Shown: positions 11,246-23,115, numbered from the stretch's first letter. The stretch is DNA of 64,000 nucleotides from Mesodorylaimus sp. YZB2_4 (GCA_030248295.1 JASANH010000265.1:124001-188000); one strand, 5' to 3'. Numbers and translations are program-made. Notes: generated by a model not told the origin, from the sequence alone.

Positions 11246-11689
11246 CAAGGGAACATCGCCAGCCGTTAAGTCGAGCTTTGAGAAACCAAAAATTGTGACA
11301 TGCCCCTAGGTGCAAAAGAATGGTCTGTGCAAAATATTAGAGGCGTCTGACAAACTGATCAGGAATGGTCAGCGTCCAAAGTCCTGGAGTTTTGTGTTTT
11401 AACGAAGCCGAGCGTTGAGAAAAACACGCAGAGCTCTTTCCAAACTAGGTTTTTGGGTTCGGAGTTTGGAGTTGAAGCTTCCAGCACTCTGATTCGCAGT
11501 TTTTTTCTTGAAAAACCCCAAAAAATCCAGCAGAATTTGAAAATTTCACTGTACTCTTCGCGCTGACCCCTGCTAAACAGTTGGCCAGACGCCGCTAATA
11601 TTTTGCACAGATCTTTCTTTTCCACCTAGGGAAATGGAACAATTTTTGGTTTCTCAAACTTCGACTTAACGGCTGGCGTTTTCCCTTTG
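11246..11689. mobile_element. Non-autonomous TIR element, family D copy 1
   Basis: The 444-bp unit starts CAAGGGAACATCGCCAGCC and ends with its near-perfect inverse. The terminal inverted repeats are about 45 bp, running in to GAAACCAAAAATTGT. TTA directly flanks both ends (11243-11245 and 11690-11692), a likely 3-bp target duplication. A related copy occupies 21669-22494. Three-bp duplications are known for PIF/Harbinger and CMC elements; the terminal sequence does not decide between them. No transposase is encoded. Confidence 0.8.
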
Positions 11690-11692
11690 TTA

Positions 11693-12284
11693 GTTGAAAC
11701 TTTGGAGATATATCAAGTCTCCCAGCGATCGAGGATTTGGAGAACGTGCGTGTGTTCGTGGCGAGCCTGCGAAAGTGTTGATGAGCGGGAGGTATGTGCT
11801 GTATCTGATAGTACGGTGGTATATCATGCGGGGGATAATGTGGAAAGCGCTACATCTCTGGCTTTACCTTAGCGCAGGGCGCTAAAAAAGTGTAGCCTAT
11901 AGTTAAGGCTTACGGCCAGGTGTGTTAGGCATCTGCCTTTAATAGCACATGCGGAGTTACAGGCTAGTGCTAGATTTGCGACTCTGTGAATCGTCTCATG
12001 CGTCAAGTGTGTCCTGTCAATTTACCCTCGAGTGCGCACAAGCATTTAGTGATATGCTTAAACAAGAACACGAACATTATCTTTAAAGGTGAAAACGCCC
12101 CTCCTTCCTATATTTTCTCGCGATAAGCTGCGCGCTTCAGAGTACGTAGGTACTCTTCTTTTTAGCGCGCCTTGCTGTTCATATGTATTCGTCATTTCAA
12201 CGCACTGGCACTGAACTTTTTTTAAAGGACTGCTATCAGAGTGTAGGTTTTCCTAGGATCGAGACTAGGTCAAAATGTCGGCAG
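11693..12284. other. Spacer, no gene recognised
   Basis: Between the TIR element and the gypsy polymerase remnant I see only short unconvincing frames. The stretch may contain decayed 5' parts of the gypsy element. Confidence 0.4.
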
Positions 12285-13575
12285 TGACGAAGAGAAACGC
12301 TGTGAAAGTTTTCCTTTTTTGGGCCATATTGAGTCGAAGGACGGTATTCAGTGGTGATGATGCTAAGATTGAAGCAGTCCAAAGGTATCCATGTCCGAAG
12401 AATGTGAATGACGCATGGAGGTTTCGGGCATGTGCAATTTGTATCAGGGCTTTATTCATCATTTCGCGCAGATCGGAAGGCTTTGCACGAGTTATTATGC
12501 AAAGATCAGAAATTTGTTCAGGATAGCAGCTGTCAGCACGCTTTCCTAGCTTCGAAGGAAGCGTTGATTTCGAAACCAATCTTAAGCTTACTAGATTTCA
12601 AGCAGTCGTTTGTCCTGCAGACGGACGCCTCGAACATAGTTATAGGTGCTGAGCTGTATCAGGTGATCGATTCTTCTACGCGTGTAATCGCGTATCCGTC
12701 TAGAGCTTTGACGAAAGCACAGAAGAATTAGTCTGCGTTAGAAAAGGAGTGCTTAGCAGTCGTGTATTTTGTGAAACATTTTCGTCCATACCTATATTGA
12801 CGTAGGTTTTTGTTAAAAACGGATCATCAACTGTGTGTAAAGTGGCTGTTAGCTCAGAAGGAGCCCAATGGTCGGTTAGTGCGTTGGGCTTATCAGTTTA
12901 TCAGTTGTCTGTATATACTGTGCTGTACCTTTGACATCGAGCACGTTCCTGGAAAGTCGAATGCGGTATCGGATGCGCTGTCATGGAGCCCTGGTTGTGT
13001 TGTGTGTTCAGCTAGCGAAGGCGATGCCAGTGAGAGGGACCAAGGTGTCAGAGAGATTCGAGGAAAATGAAGGCTTTGAACAAATATTTTGTCATGTAGG
13101 ATCACAAATTATTGATGCACGTTCCGCCGGGTCGAGAAAATCGTCGTAATGATTGGGTTAAGACAGTCATCGTATTTAGGAAGTTCTTTGATGCGTGTAG
13201 TGTTCGATGCGTTGCACAGCGAGTCAGGGATTTTCGAAGATATTTTCACAATTGAGACAAAGGTTCTATTGGCTGGGCATGTATAAGGATGTGCATCATT
13301 AGTGCGCAAGCTGTTTGCCTTGTGCGAGGAATAAGTCGTGTGGGCACGTTGGCCAAGCACTTCTGAAGCCCATTCGTGTCTAAAACTCGTTGAAGTAGTA
13401 GCTATCGACGCTATGGGACCGTTTCCAGGGGCCAAGGATGGGAGCAAATACATTTTGATCATAGGGGATGATTGACGAAGTTCATTAAAGCATTTGCGAT
13501 GCCCGACATTACTGCCACAACAGTAGCGCAGCTCGTTGTCCAGCACATTGAGCGCAGATGGGTAGCAGCCAGACG
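12285..13575 (+). pseudogene. Ty3/gypsy pol remnant (RT end, RNase H, integrase)
   Basis: Conceptual translation in several frames gives the palm end of a gypsy reverse transcriptase (DDAKIEAVQRYPCPKNVND, LYQGFIHHFA). The RNase H core follows (FVLQTDASNIVIGA, ALTKAQKN, SALEKECLAVVYFVKHFRPY, TDHQ), then HVPGKSNAVSDALS. A zinc-binding integrase region (FYWLGMYKDVH, CASCLPCARNK) leads into an integrase core start (AIDAMGPFPGAKDGSKYILI). Stops near 12730 and 12800 and several frameshifts show it is dead. The integrase core is cut off near 13575, shortly before a SINE. Confidence 0.85.
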
Positions 13576-13740
13576 AGTTTTTGGTAGGAGACATACTGTA
13601 GCTATGTACGGGCGTATGTATACTCCACCTGGATCCTCTGCTCCTTGGTCATTCATTCTCGATAATGCAATTTCGGGTTCATCAGGACTTTTATTCCCAA
13701 CTGGAATAGCATCTGATTCAAAAGGAAGAAGTTGGAAGGC

Positions 13741-14012
13741 AATGGCTCAGCTGGTTAAGGCGTTGATCCGCCTTGCTGGCCCGCAACTCTGACTAGGAAA
13801 CCGAGGTTATATTCCGACGGAGGACAGCTGTTTGGGCGACACCCCTGCTACTGTCACATAGTGGACGCCCAGCCAAGGAGTAGAGAATTGGAAAGCTGTC
13901 CTCGAACACCTGTTAGGAAGGTCTCTAAGCTAATCGTTAGTCTAAGCCCCTTCTCACCCGATATGCCCTCGTGTGGAGGTGCTCCCAGTGAAGACACAGG
14001 TAACCTGAAGTG
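13741..14012 (+). mobile_element. tRNA-derived SINE, copy 1 (truncated)
   Basis: The start (ATGGCTCAGCTGGTTAAGGCG) resembles a polymerase III A-box region. The body shares TGCCCTCGTGTGGAGGTGCT and the following GTGAAGACACAG with the SINE at 49669-50168. The conserved 3' tail of the family is absent. Confidence 0.6.
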
Positions 14013-14240
14013 ACAGTGAAGAAACAGCGATGAAGAGGCAGCAGCAACATCGTCTCAAATCAATAATGATAGCAACACATCTTACTAATCGTTAGCCTAC
14101 GTTGACCTTGTTGAACTCTATCGAAACTGCGAATGTACTCATCAATCTCGGCTTATTTACTATGACTGAAACTCGGCCTGATAAAAAGCTTAAAAAATCA
14201 TGGATGACTAAGGTGTGCTTTAGTTAGGAAAATGATTGTT

Positions 14241-14507
14241 AGACGTTTCCCCCACTTGGTCGATTCCCCCACTGACTGAGTCGATTCCCCCACCAGCCAC
14301 GGTGAAGGAATCGACTCACTGAGACATGCAATGTTTTCTCCACTGTGACGATTTCCCCTGTGTATGGTTTCCCCCACCATAATTTTGCACATAATGTACA
14401 TTGTGCAAAAGGCAATATGTCACAGTGGGGTAAGCGTCGCATGTCTCAGTGAGACGATTCCCCCACCAGGCGCGGTGGGACCATCGACTAAGTGGGGAAA
14501 TCGTGAC
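14241..14507. mobile_element. Foldback element with palindromic centre
   Basis: The left arm (14241-14382) and right arm (14411-14507) are inverse copies with gaps. Examples are GAATCGACTCACTGAGACATG on the left and CATGTCTCAGTGAGACGATTC on the right. The centre (14383-14410) is a 28-bp near-palindrome from TTTTGCAC to GTGCAAAA. CGATTCCCCCAC is repeated within the arms. The whole could fold into a long hairpin. No coding capacity is seen. Confidence 0.75.
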
Positions 14508-14588
14508 AGGAGCAGGATAATAGACTCAGCTCCTCCGTGTGTGCAAACAATGTACGACTCCAAACAAAAAATCCTGATCCCGGGAAAA

Positions 14589-14673
14589 GGTGATCCCGAC
14601 TTATTCTAGAGGTGACCACCAATCACGGCAGGTTCCCTGTGTCTTCACTGGAGCACCTCCACACGGGATCTAG
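14589..14673 (-). mobile_element. SINE fragment, inverse orientation
   Basis: The reverse complement contains TGTGGAGGTGCTCCAGTGAA and the following GACACAGGGAACCTGCCGTG. This is the internal part of the SINE at 49669-50168. Only about 85 bp remain. Confidence 0.5.
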
Positions 14674-14675
14674 GT

Positions 14676-14838
14676 CAATTGTTCGCCTAGAGTCGTTCGC
14701 GAGCAGTTGTTCGAGGACAATTGTTCGCTCGCACTTATTCGCCTAAACAGTTGTTCGCCTATGCAATGCTTCGCCAGCAGTTATTCGCCTATGAATTCTT
14801 CGTCATAGCAAATGTTTGACATGCAATTATTCGCCATG
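14676..14838. repeat. Degenerate TTCGCC tandem motif array
   Basis: About ten spaced copies of a CARTTRTTCGCC-like motif occur at 14-18-bp intervals (TTGTTCGCCTA, TTATTCGCCTA, GCTTCGCCAG). Function unknown. Confidence 0.6.
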
Positions 14839-16251
14839 TTGCGTACTATGAGTTACTAACAAAATTTTTTATTAGAGCATACATTCGATTACATTCTGGG
14901 TGCGGGGGGCGATGACAGCATTTTTATTCGTGCAGTGTTTTCATCATGCGACACCCAGTTTTATCAAAGTCATGTATAGCATTGTAACTACTGTATGCGA
15001 AAAGAAATGAGTTCCTCTCCGTGAAGAACTGCACAAATATTGAAATAGTTACGTCTTACTTAGGGCAACAGGGTTCCACAGAGGGTCCGGCCTGGTAGGT
15101 ATACTGTACTGTATGTGAGTGGAGGTTATCGTTAGAAAAGGATTTCGAGCGTCCCAAATACACTAAGCAAGAATTACAGATTTTTCCAAAGAAGCGCTCA
15201 CTCTCTTTTATGACAAGCCACTAGTTGCTGCTTTTGATTGCAGCAAATGTAATGCAAACATTTGACCTGTATAGATCCCTCTCTGGAAAGTCATCGTTGC
15301 CGCGCTCGACGCGCATACCGCCACCAACTGGTTTCATAAAAACAGTTTTGGATTTCTTAAAATGTAGCTGGCATTTCTGTATTCTTAAAATTGTTTTCGA
15401 CATAAAAATAAGCAAGCTATGACTTTTTTACTAGAAGTGACGACTTTTTACCTATAGTGCGATATATTTCCATATTTGGGCATTTTAAAAAACTTTCACT
15501 TCGCCAAGACAATTCGTTTTGTGAGTAATTTCGATAGAGTACATAAAAAGTGTGTCAAAAAATTCGACTGGTCAGCCCCGGGTCGTTCCTCAGAAACCCT
15601 CTCTTAAAAGTCTACCCTGGCTCCTTTATCACCGACAGCCAGATTATGTTAGTCAATAGCAAGGCAGAGAGTCCATACTTACCAATGCTTATATGATTGG
15701 GCGAAGTCCAGTTACGAGCGACTGCCTGAATTCAGTGGCTGTAAAACTGAATTAAATTACAACAGAGCTTTTCAAAGTACACACGTGTGGTCTTGACTAA
15801 AAAGTCGAAAATGACGATAAGGTATATTTGGATAACGCACTGCGTTTTCGTGGGTGTGCCACGCTTATTGTTAGAGGCCGCTTCCAACGTGGGAATAGTT
15901 GCCTATTTGTAATCTCTCCATATTGGTTGGCTCATGCGTGAGATCAAAAGACGCTCAAAAAAACTTTATCGTCGACGTCCGTAATCGAACAGCGTATTTA
16001 TCGTGCCACGATTCAAACATGGCGTTGAAGCTGCATACCAACGTCAAGCATCATTTTTAATATATGAAGTGTGGAAGCGCCCATTGTGCAGTACATGCGC
16101 CGCGCCAACAACGATATCATGACGATTTTATATGGATACCTCGTCCTCTGCCCTCTTACTTTGCTTATACGGTTACCTCGCCCTATGCATCACCGTGTTA
16201 CATCACAACTTCTCAGTCTGCTTAGCTTGCCCAGTGCGTATTCGACTAGGA
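14839..16251. other. Intergenic, no gene recognised
   Basis: I see only short frames in AT-rich DNA. Nothing here resembles a domain, a splice-bounded exon or an RNA gene. Confidence 0.4.
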
Positions 16252-16318
16252 ATAAAGCCGCAGTGGCTCAGGTTGTCAAGGCGTTGATCCCGCATTGCTT
16301 AAGACAGCAACCCTGCGG
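16252..16318 (+). mobile_element. SINE head fragment
   Basis: GCAGTGGCTCAGGTTGTCAA followed by GGCGTTGATC closely matches the first 40 bp of the SINE at 13741. The remainder is lost at the junction with repeat E. Confidence 0.5.
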
Positions 16319-16490
16319 CCATGTGCACAATGCTCCCATTCGTCGTTATGATGTCTGCACAATATTCCCGTTCCAAAAAACTCCTGATTCAAGCGCCTAT
16401 GCTTGATCGGGTGGTCAGGGGCTCCCGCTTGCACGCCCGTTCCAGGGAAAATCTTGTGACTTCAGATATAATCGCAAAGAAAATGAGCAT
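16319..16490 (+). repeat. Dispersed repeat E, copy 1
   Basis: Inverse match to 22892-23115. Shared landmarks are GTGCACAATGCTCCCATTCG, a GATCGGGTGGTC block, GGCGTGCAAGC-like CpG-rich DNA, and a TTATCGCAAAGAAAATGAGC-like end. Confidence 0.65.
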
Positions 16491-17290
16491 GAAATATGTA
16501 ATAAACAGGAGGGAATAGTGAAATTAAAACGTTTTCTATTCACTTAGTCCATCATTCAACTTCGAGTTTAAGGTACTTCTTTAGCACCGCGCCCAGTAAA
16601 CTCTGGGGCTCAAAGCTAAAATGCTGTAGTTTCATTAACTTGTAATCGGGTCCATAATAAAGCATTTGGAACTCGTGAAACAAGCTTTTTTTAGGATCAG
16701 TAAGCCATTATGCTTTGCGGGAAAATTTTACTTGACTTGCTACTTGCGAGATTTACACGTCTGGTCAGCAGAAGCCACACAGCTCTAGATCTACAGTTGC
16801 TGAACATTTTTGAGGCCCTGACATTTATGGAGTGTTAAACGGCTGTGCACCTTTTGTGGTCTATAGGGTAGTTTGATATGCGGCGCGCAAAAGTTTTTCT
16901 CGACGCTGCTTATAACAAACCCAAACTATGGGGCTGTGCGCGAGGAGGGCGGCCGAGAATTGGGCTCAAACCATTGGAGCAGCACTTTTACGTTATGGAC
17001 TATGCCACGGAGCTCGCGACCACGCCTTCCTTTGCGACTGCTTTGCGACAGCAATGAAATGAGGTGCGCAGACGCGCACCATTAGCCGCAAGAAATACAT
17101 CAGATATAGGGCTTCCCTCATGGGGAGAATTGCTCGTAAAATTCAAACTGATCAGGCAATGATGCTTTTAAAAAATAAGCGTCGAACGCATGAAATAAAT
17201 CTGTCAAGGCACATGATCAGCGAAATACTGAGTAACGCTTGACAGTACGACCTTAATACGCTTGTAACTACCTATTAAGCTGATTTTTAA
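16491..17290. other. Intergenic, no gene recognised
   Basis: Nothing identifiable was seen apart from short unremarkable frames. Confidence 0.35.
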
Positions 17291-17410
17291 AAACGTTTTC
17301 TTTAAGATTCTGCTTTTTTGAAGCGTTTTCTTGAAAATTCTGCTTTTTTGAAGCGTTTTCTTGAAGATTCCGCTTTTTTAAAGCGTTTTCTTGAAGATTC
17401 CGCTTTTTTG
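17291..17410 (+). repeat. 30-bp tandem repeat, four units
   Basis: Four consecutive 30-bp units start at 17291, 17321, 17351 and 17381. The consensus is AAGCGTTTTCTTGAAGATTC followed by YGCTTTTTTG. The first unit is the most diverged. Confidence 0.85.
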
Positions 17411-19964
17411 AAGGCGGTTAAGTGAAATGAGACGACCTTCTTCCATAAGGCACCTTTTTCAAACCACGGGTCAAGCCAGGACGTCGACGAGCAGTACTAG
17501 TTGGTTAGACAGGAATTGAGTGACCAGTCCGTCCAAGTTTTCCGACTGTCGAGCCAGCAGTGTGAAGAAAAGTACTTAACTGGCTACCTGTCGCCACCTT
17601 CTCAGCTCTTTCCATGAATTCTGCTGCACTGGCCTTGACGCTAGGATGATTCTGCAATTACTTTTAAAGCGAGATCACGAAAGCTCGATAACACAAGTTC
17701 ATTTACCTGAAAAATCGAGCCTGTTGGGGAATCTTTTAGGCGATAAGTAAAAGATTGAAAGATTCTGCGTGATAAAGCCTGCATACACAAAGTAAAGAAA
17801 AAAATTATCATGTGGCCATGGTATATCATCTGGTTAACACCTACGAGCACAGACTTTCCGGACGCCAAGAATCGAGTTCGTAAAAGTCGAGGATGACTCA
17901 TAAAATTTTTCACTGAATGTTAATTTGTGCAGTTTTTATCGTAGATTATAAATTTCTTATCGAAAATCCTGTTTAATTGGATGGATTTTGAGTTTTTAGC
18001 TAATTTTTAGACCCTACTTTTCGCACGCGGCCTTCCGGCTTGGCACCCCTGTCCCTAGTCGAAGTGAGTAGTACGAGGCAGTTTTTTGTGCTTTTTAGGA
18101 CACTAGATCAAAATACAGACAGAACTTTTCAATGGATCTTTTTACTTTCTGTCTTGGTATTCATGTCAGCTTGGCAAATTTTTTAAGTACATAAATCAGT
18201 ATGGAGAGGGCTACTACTACGCTATGCCGTCGGAGTGTTTGATGGTGATTTTATTTTCATAAACGTTCCTACGCACCACGAGAATAATGACAATGCCAGT
18301 CAGGTACTTTGGCCTTCCATTCAAAAGTCGAAGATAAATTCTTACATCCCTGAGTCAAGTCTTGTGATTATTTGTTATTTCCCTATGCTCAAAGAACTAA
18401 CCTGCGGAATGATTGCGATGCCATTGTTTGTACTTTTCCGTATCTGCGCGTGCTTATCTAAGTATATATTGCTTAACTGTATAAAATAAACCTTGAACTT
18501 GCTAAAAATCTAATCCTTTGTGAAACTTTTAGAAATTGACGTGTGAAACAAGGTCGTACTGTAGCTTCCCGCAACCGAGCAAACAACGCTAGGCATGCCG
18601 CTAGCCGGATGCCTTTTTCGCTAAACGCCGGCCATCATGCATCCCCCACTCGACGACACAGCACCAGCCTTTCCATACGAGCTACATCGATCACTGGAAT
18701 CCGCCTGCTGCAAACATGACCGCAAAACCATGCTGGTCACTTTGATCACTGTCTGTTGCTGCACGACTACGTGGTCGGACTCTTGTCTGACGGCTTCTTG
18801 CGAGGACTTCCGCAGCATTTCTTAATATACACACAACATCCTCAAAGTTTTGCTCACGATTTTCAACATAAGGCAGCATGGATGGCATATTTAAGCTATC
18901 CTACGAGCTCAGTGCGTCCCCATCCTATCCGACCCCGTGCTACATCTCCAACATATTTCCAAACCCACATGGATCCAGACGCACCTGGCATTTCAAATTA
19001 TCCAAAAACTTCTCCACACTATCAGTGTCTAACAGCATGGCGGCTCGCGTTCAACGTCTTCCAACACGCATGCACAATGAACGTGGGAGCTTCGTCCGAA
19101 ATGGATACTGTCACCATTGTTTGGTCCGATCGATACGGATAACCAGTCAGGACCAACCAAAAATCGCGTCTCAGTAGTAATAGAGGGGGGTACTGACCGA
19201 GTCACTTTTGTGGTACAATGGTAAAGAATAGGCAGTGTAAAGTAGCGCGCGAAGCGCGTTACCCTCATGCTTGAAACTACCTACAGTAGGCCTGGAGCAG
19301 CTACAGTAAGCCTGAAATCGTCAAAGGACAAAGACGTGCTTTTGAATTTTTTAATCGGCAAAGGACTGACAAGTTTATTTTTAAAAAATTTTCCGCAAAC
19401 TAATAGTGCCTATGACTGGCGGAGTTTCAAATATTTTTTTGTAGTTTTGACGTACATAAAAGTTTGGTTATTTTTTCTGCATGGTAATAAATGTGGAAGG
19501 ACTGACGAACTGTTTTTCGATATTCTTTATGTCTTTGTTACATTTTGTTGTGCATTGTTATATGATGTTGCGGCGTTCTGTTTCTCTTTTTTTTTTAATT
19601 GTGCTTTCGCAAAAAGTTTGTGTGAATTTTTTGTGCAATTTTGTACTCTCTTGTTACATCCTGGTTTATTTTCACTTCTGACATTATGCTGAAAGTAGTT
19701 GTGCATAAGTGTAAAGTTTCGAAATTATCGCAGGCTACAGAGTGCGACCTGGGAAATTCATATATGTACAGAGACAGACAACGTACTGTACCGAGTGTAA
19801 AGTAACAGTAACCAACGCACATCCTGCAGCTGATTCCAGTGATGCAAGCTACAGCGTGAGGTGTAAAATAGCACATTTTCAGCTGCCGCACAGAGGGTGT
19901 ACTGTATTCAGTGTAAAGTTACAGTAATTCTAAGAGGTTAGTGCTAATTCTGATTATGTAAAGT
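17411..19964. other. Intergenic, no gene recognised
   Basis: The stretch holds several frames of 60-141 codons, the longest at 19267-19692 in T-rich DNA coding mainly Phe and Leu. None shows a recognisable domain or coding-like composition. I regard them as chance frames. Confidence 0.35.
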
Positions 19965-20351
19965 ATGATAGGAAATATTCGTCTTGGTCTGGGAGGTCCA
20001 ACTGTTCGTTGGGTAGTTTTGGACTACTTGACGGACGCTACCTGGGATTCGACTGTCGGGTGGATCGCGTCCCGATCTGCTTACCAATTTATGTATCGTC
20101 GCGCTGCATGGAAAGCTCGATTGCAGTCGCTGGATTCCGTCGAGCTGGAAATGTACTTCCTCGATCCGTTCTCAGGTGGTACCCCTTTTGGGCGTACTGG
20201 GCGCGCTCCCATTATCGAATATGGACGAGTGGTTGGTTCTCGTCCCATGGTTCCGATCAGCGAGAGCAGTACCAGCTATCGTGCTTCTACTGCCCCGCCA
20301 ATTCCGTCTCATATGCACTGGATTAATCGTGAGGAAAAGCTGGATTGGTAG
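19965..20351 (+). CDS. Hypothetical open frame, 128 codons, coding-like composition
   Basis: An ATG-started frame ends at TAG. It uses varied codons with a C/G-rich third position compared with flanking AT-rich DNA. The product is Trp/Arg/Tyr-rich in its first half (YQFMYRRAAWKARLQSLDSV) and Ser/Pro-rich later. No signal peptide, membrane segment or known domain is seen. The same region is also open for 105 codons in another frame, which weakens the case. It could be a gag-like fragment or an exon. Function unknown. Confidence 0.3.
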   Translation: MIGNIRLGLGGPTVRWVVLDYLTDATWDSTVGWIASRSAYQFMYRRAAWKARLQSLDSVELEMYFLDPFSGGTPFGRTGRAPIIEYGRVVGSRPMVPISESSTSYRASTAPPIPSHMHWINREEKLDW

Positions 20352-21668
20352 GTGATGCCTCCCCGAGCTGCTCCTGTGGTATTCTTGCGACGATTTTCGT
20401 TTTGGTTTGTTTTGGTTTTCGACTAATTTTCATTATTTTGCGTCATTGCGTCCATTGTGCCTTGTTGTGCCCAGTCCTCTATTCAGGGTGTTTAGAGGTC
20501 TGCCAAGGTTTCTAATTGAGGGTGTCTCTCTTAGATTCTCTTGCTACGCCGTGCCTTCTGACATTGATCTTTTGCAGTTTGCAGGATGTTGCCTACCGCC
20601 TGAGGTCGCACGCTGGAGTGCCTTCTAGCTGCCTGTGGTGGTGGCTAGGTGCCCAAGGCGTCTAGACTCCTTCAGTTGTTTCTGGACTGCTCTCCCCTTT
20701 CCTTCTACATATGTGTTCTTTTGGCACGGTCAACAGAAGCTCCGGTGATCACCCGTTTCCACGTAGCATAGGACCATCACTACGCCGGTTAGCTGAGTTC
20801 AGTTCGTACGTGTGACTCCTTTGTGAACCGGTGATATCAGTGCGTGAATTAGGACATCTTATTAGACATTAGGACATCAGGTGTGTGAGCTTATCGTGCC
20901 ATTGGGGGAAGCATGGTGCCTTGAAGTGGTGGCCTTTGGTGTGCCCTTGGGACTCCTCCTTGCCCTGTATTTGGAGGGTCATTTCTTAGGATTGGCATTC
21001 ACTTGCCTCTCTTCCCCAGGCCTTTTGGATTCTTTCGGAAGTCTCCATGTCCTTTAGGGTTTCTCGCATGCGAGTCACCTTGCTCCTGGTCACTATCCCT
21101 CTCTCGCTCTCCTGGATTAGCCTGATGTCCCCAATGGATCTGCCGGCATGCTTTTCCATGGGTTCCCAGAACAGGGTGCTCCCTCCGCTCTCGTTGTACG
21201 CGTGGGGTCACGCTTTTCTGGCGATGGGAGGAATGTAATAGGTGCCTTCAGTGGTTATCCTATTTGCATAGGACATCTAGTGTGCACATGAGGCACAGAC
21301 TATTTGCCTCCCTCCCTGGTCAGGGCCGAGCGAGGCCGAGAGGCCGAGCTGACTGGTTTTCCTAACATGCGAGGGTTTGATATGACTAGTCCTTGGACCC
21401 GAGCGTCGCCTATATAAAGGCCCTGCCTCTTGCCTGGCGAGATTCAGTCTCGATCAGTATTCCTCGACGATCCAACCTTTGCAGCTGGCTCCCCTGGTCC
21501 TGCGTGAGTCCCTCCCGTCCGGCGTAGTGGATAAACTATTCCGGCACTTGGGCTGCGTTGCTTGATTCGAACCTTACACCACAGCGCAGTTGGGTCATTG
21601 TACACGCACGAGAACCCGACTGTTTTTTTTTCCATCTAATCGTAAGTGAGTGTTATAAATCACTCTCA
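20352..21668. other. GC-richer non-coding stretch, possible LTR remains
   Basis: The DNA is more GC-rich than its surroundings. It has a good TATA element (TATATAAAGG at 21411-21420) followed by about 190 bp resembling an LTR R/U5 region that ends near TTCGAACCTTACACC. No paired LTR or polymerase was found, so the element type is uncertain. Confidence 0.3.
21411..21420 (+). promoter_or_regulatory. TATA-box-like element
   Basis: TATATAAAGG preceded by CpG-containing GC-rich DNA (GAGCGTCGCC). It is plausible as the promoter of an LTR; no downstream gene was recognised. Confidence 0.35.
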
Positions 21669-22494
21669 CAAGGGAACATCGCCAACTGTTGAGCAAGTAT
21701 GGGCAAGGTCGGCTGGGTTTGGGGAGAGGGCTTGGGGAGGTAGGAGAGATCCGCCGCAGAGGGCTGGGTGTGGGGCAGGGCTGTGCCCCCGCCCCGCCAA
21801 AGGCGAAACTTTTAGAAATTACTGCTTTATAATGCGCCTTTTACGCATTTCCCTTTTATGAAAGCTAAGCTTGAAACTTTTATTCCCTCAGGTCAGGTCT
21901 TAGTTTTCAGCCCAGATACAATTTGATCGCTTTTTTCTTACTTCCTTTTCTTTCTTCCCGCTGGACCTGAGGTGGGAGGGGGTTTTAGAGGAAGGGTTCA
22001 GTGTCCTGACCGGCCCAACAGGTGGGTTATCCCATACCCCCTGCCCAAACTTGCTGTTAAGTCGAACTTTACAAAACCGAAAATTGTAATTTGTTCCTGG
22101 ATGCAAAAGAAAGCTCTCCGCAAAATATTAGAGACGTCTGGCTAAGTGGTCAGCAGAGGTCAGCGTCTGAATCTCCGCGGATTTTCAATTTTTCTGTGGT
22201 GAGGAGCGTTGAGGACCCGAGCGTTCAGAAAAACACGCAGAGTTCTTCCCAAACTCGGTTTTGGGTTTCGGGCTTTAAGTTAAAGCTTCCAACACTGGGG
22301 TTCTGGGTTTTTCTTCATAAACATCCAGAAGAATTCAAATACAGTACTTTACTGTTATTTGAGCGCTGGGCGCAGCTGACCAGTTGGCCAGACGCCTCTG
22401 ATATTTTGCTCAGAGCTCTCTTTTGAACCAAGGGACAAGTTGAAATTTCTGTTTTTGTAAAGTTCGACTTGAAAAAGTTAGCGATGTTCCCTTG
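21669..22494. mobile_element. Non-autonomous TIR element, family D copy 2
   Basis: The 826-bp unit begins CAAGGGAACATCGCC and ends with the inverse GCGATGTTCCCTTG. TCA flanks both ends (21666-21668 and 22495-22497). The part from about 22040 matches the 444-bp copy at 11246-11689 throughout, for example GGCCAGACGCC and AAAAACACGCAGAG. The 21690-22035 part is extra GC-rich sequence not present in copy 1. Confidence 0.75.
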
Positions 22495-22891
22495 TCAAAT
22501 GACTGGTCATGCTCATTTGTGTATTTTTTAGTCACCTTCGACCTTACATCCCCTTCTGTGTCCGCTATCGCTCCCTTCAACTCACAGTCAGCCTAAATAG
22601 AATCATCAGCTAGTAGGCGAACTTGCACGACACATGACAACTGAAACATTTGGACGACGATGAATAAGTCATACAAGAATCTTTTGCGCATGGAGAAAGA
22701 TCCTTTGTTCAAGTGATCTGTTACTCGTTTCTGCTATTGTGCAGGTAGCATCTAATCGATTTGTAATCGAAGTTGCGCCGTAAAATAATTCCTATTGCTC
22801 TAGCACATATTATTTCCAACTATTTTTAAAAAAATTTGAAGTTTAAAGTTTAACTAAATGAATGAAAAACATTTTCATTTTACTATTCTCT

Positions 22892-23115
22892 CATGTTTAT
22901 TTGGATAATGCTCGTTTTCTTTGCGATTTTATCTGAAATCCCAAGATTTTTCCACGAACGGGCGCGTGAGTGGGAGCCCCGACCACCCGATCGCGAACGG
23001 GCGCACGAACAGGACGGTTTTAGAATGGGAACATTGTGCATACAACACAACCGCGACTGGGCAGCCCGTTCGGGAACGGGCCCATTCGATTGAATGGGAG
23101 CGTTGTGCATATGGC
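22892..23115 (-). repeat. Dispersed repeat E, copy 2
   Basis: Inverse match to 16319-16490, with an additional CCCGTTCG-rich insertion. Non-coding. Confidence 0.65.

Noticed and set aside
13109..13594. 161-codon minus-strand frame
   Set aside because: It is antisense to the recognisable gypsy integrase region on the plus strand.
17291..17410. CRISPR-like array
   Set aside because: The 30-bp units are directly adjacent with no unique spacers, and the context is eukaryotic.
19267..19692. 141-codon Phe/Leu/Cys-rich frame
   Set aside because: It sits in T-rich DNA. The hydrophobic composition follows from base composition, and no promoter, splice or domain evidence was seen.
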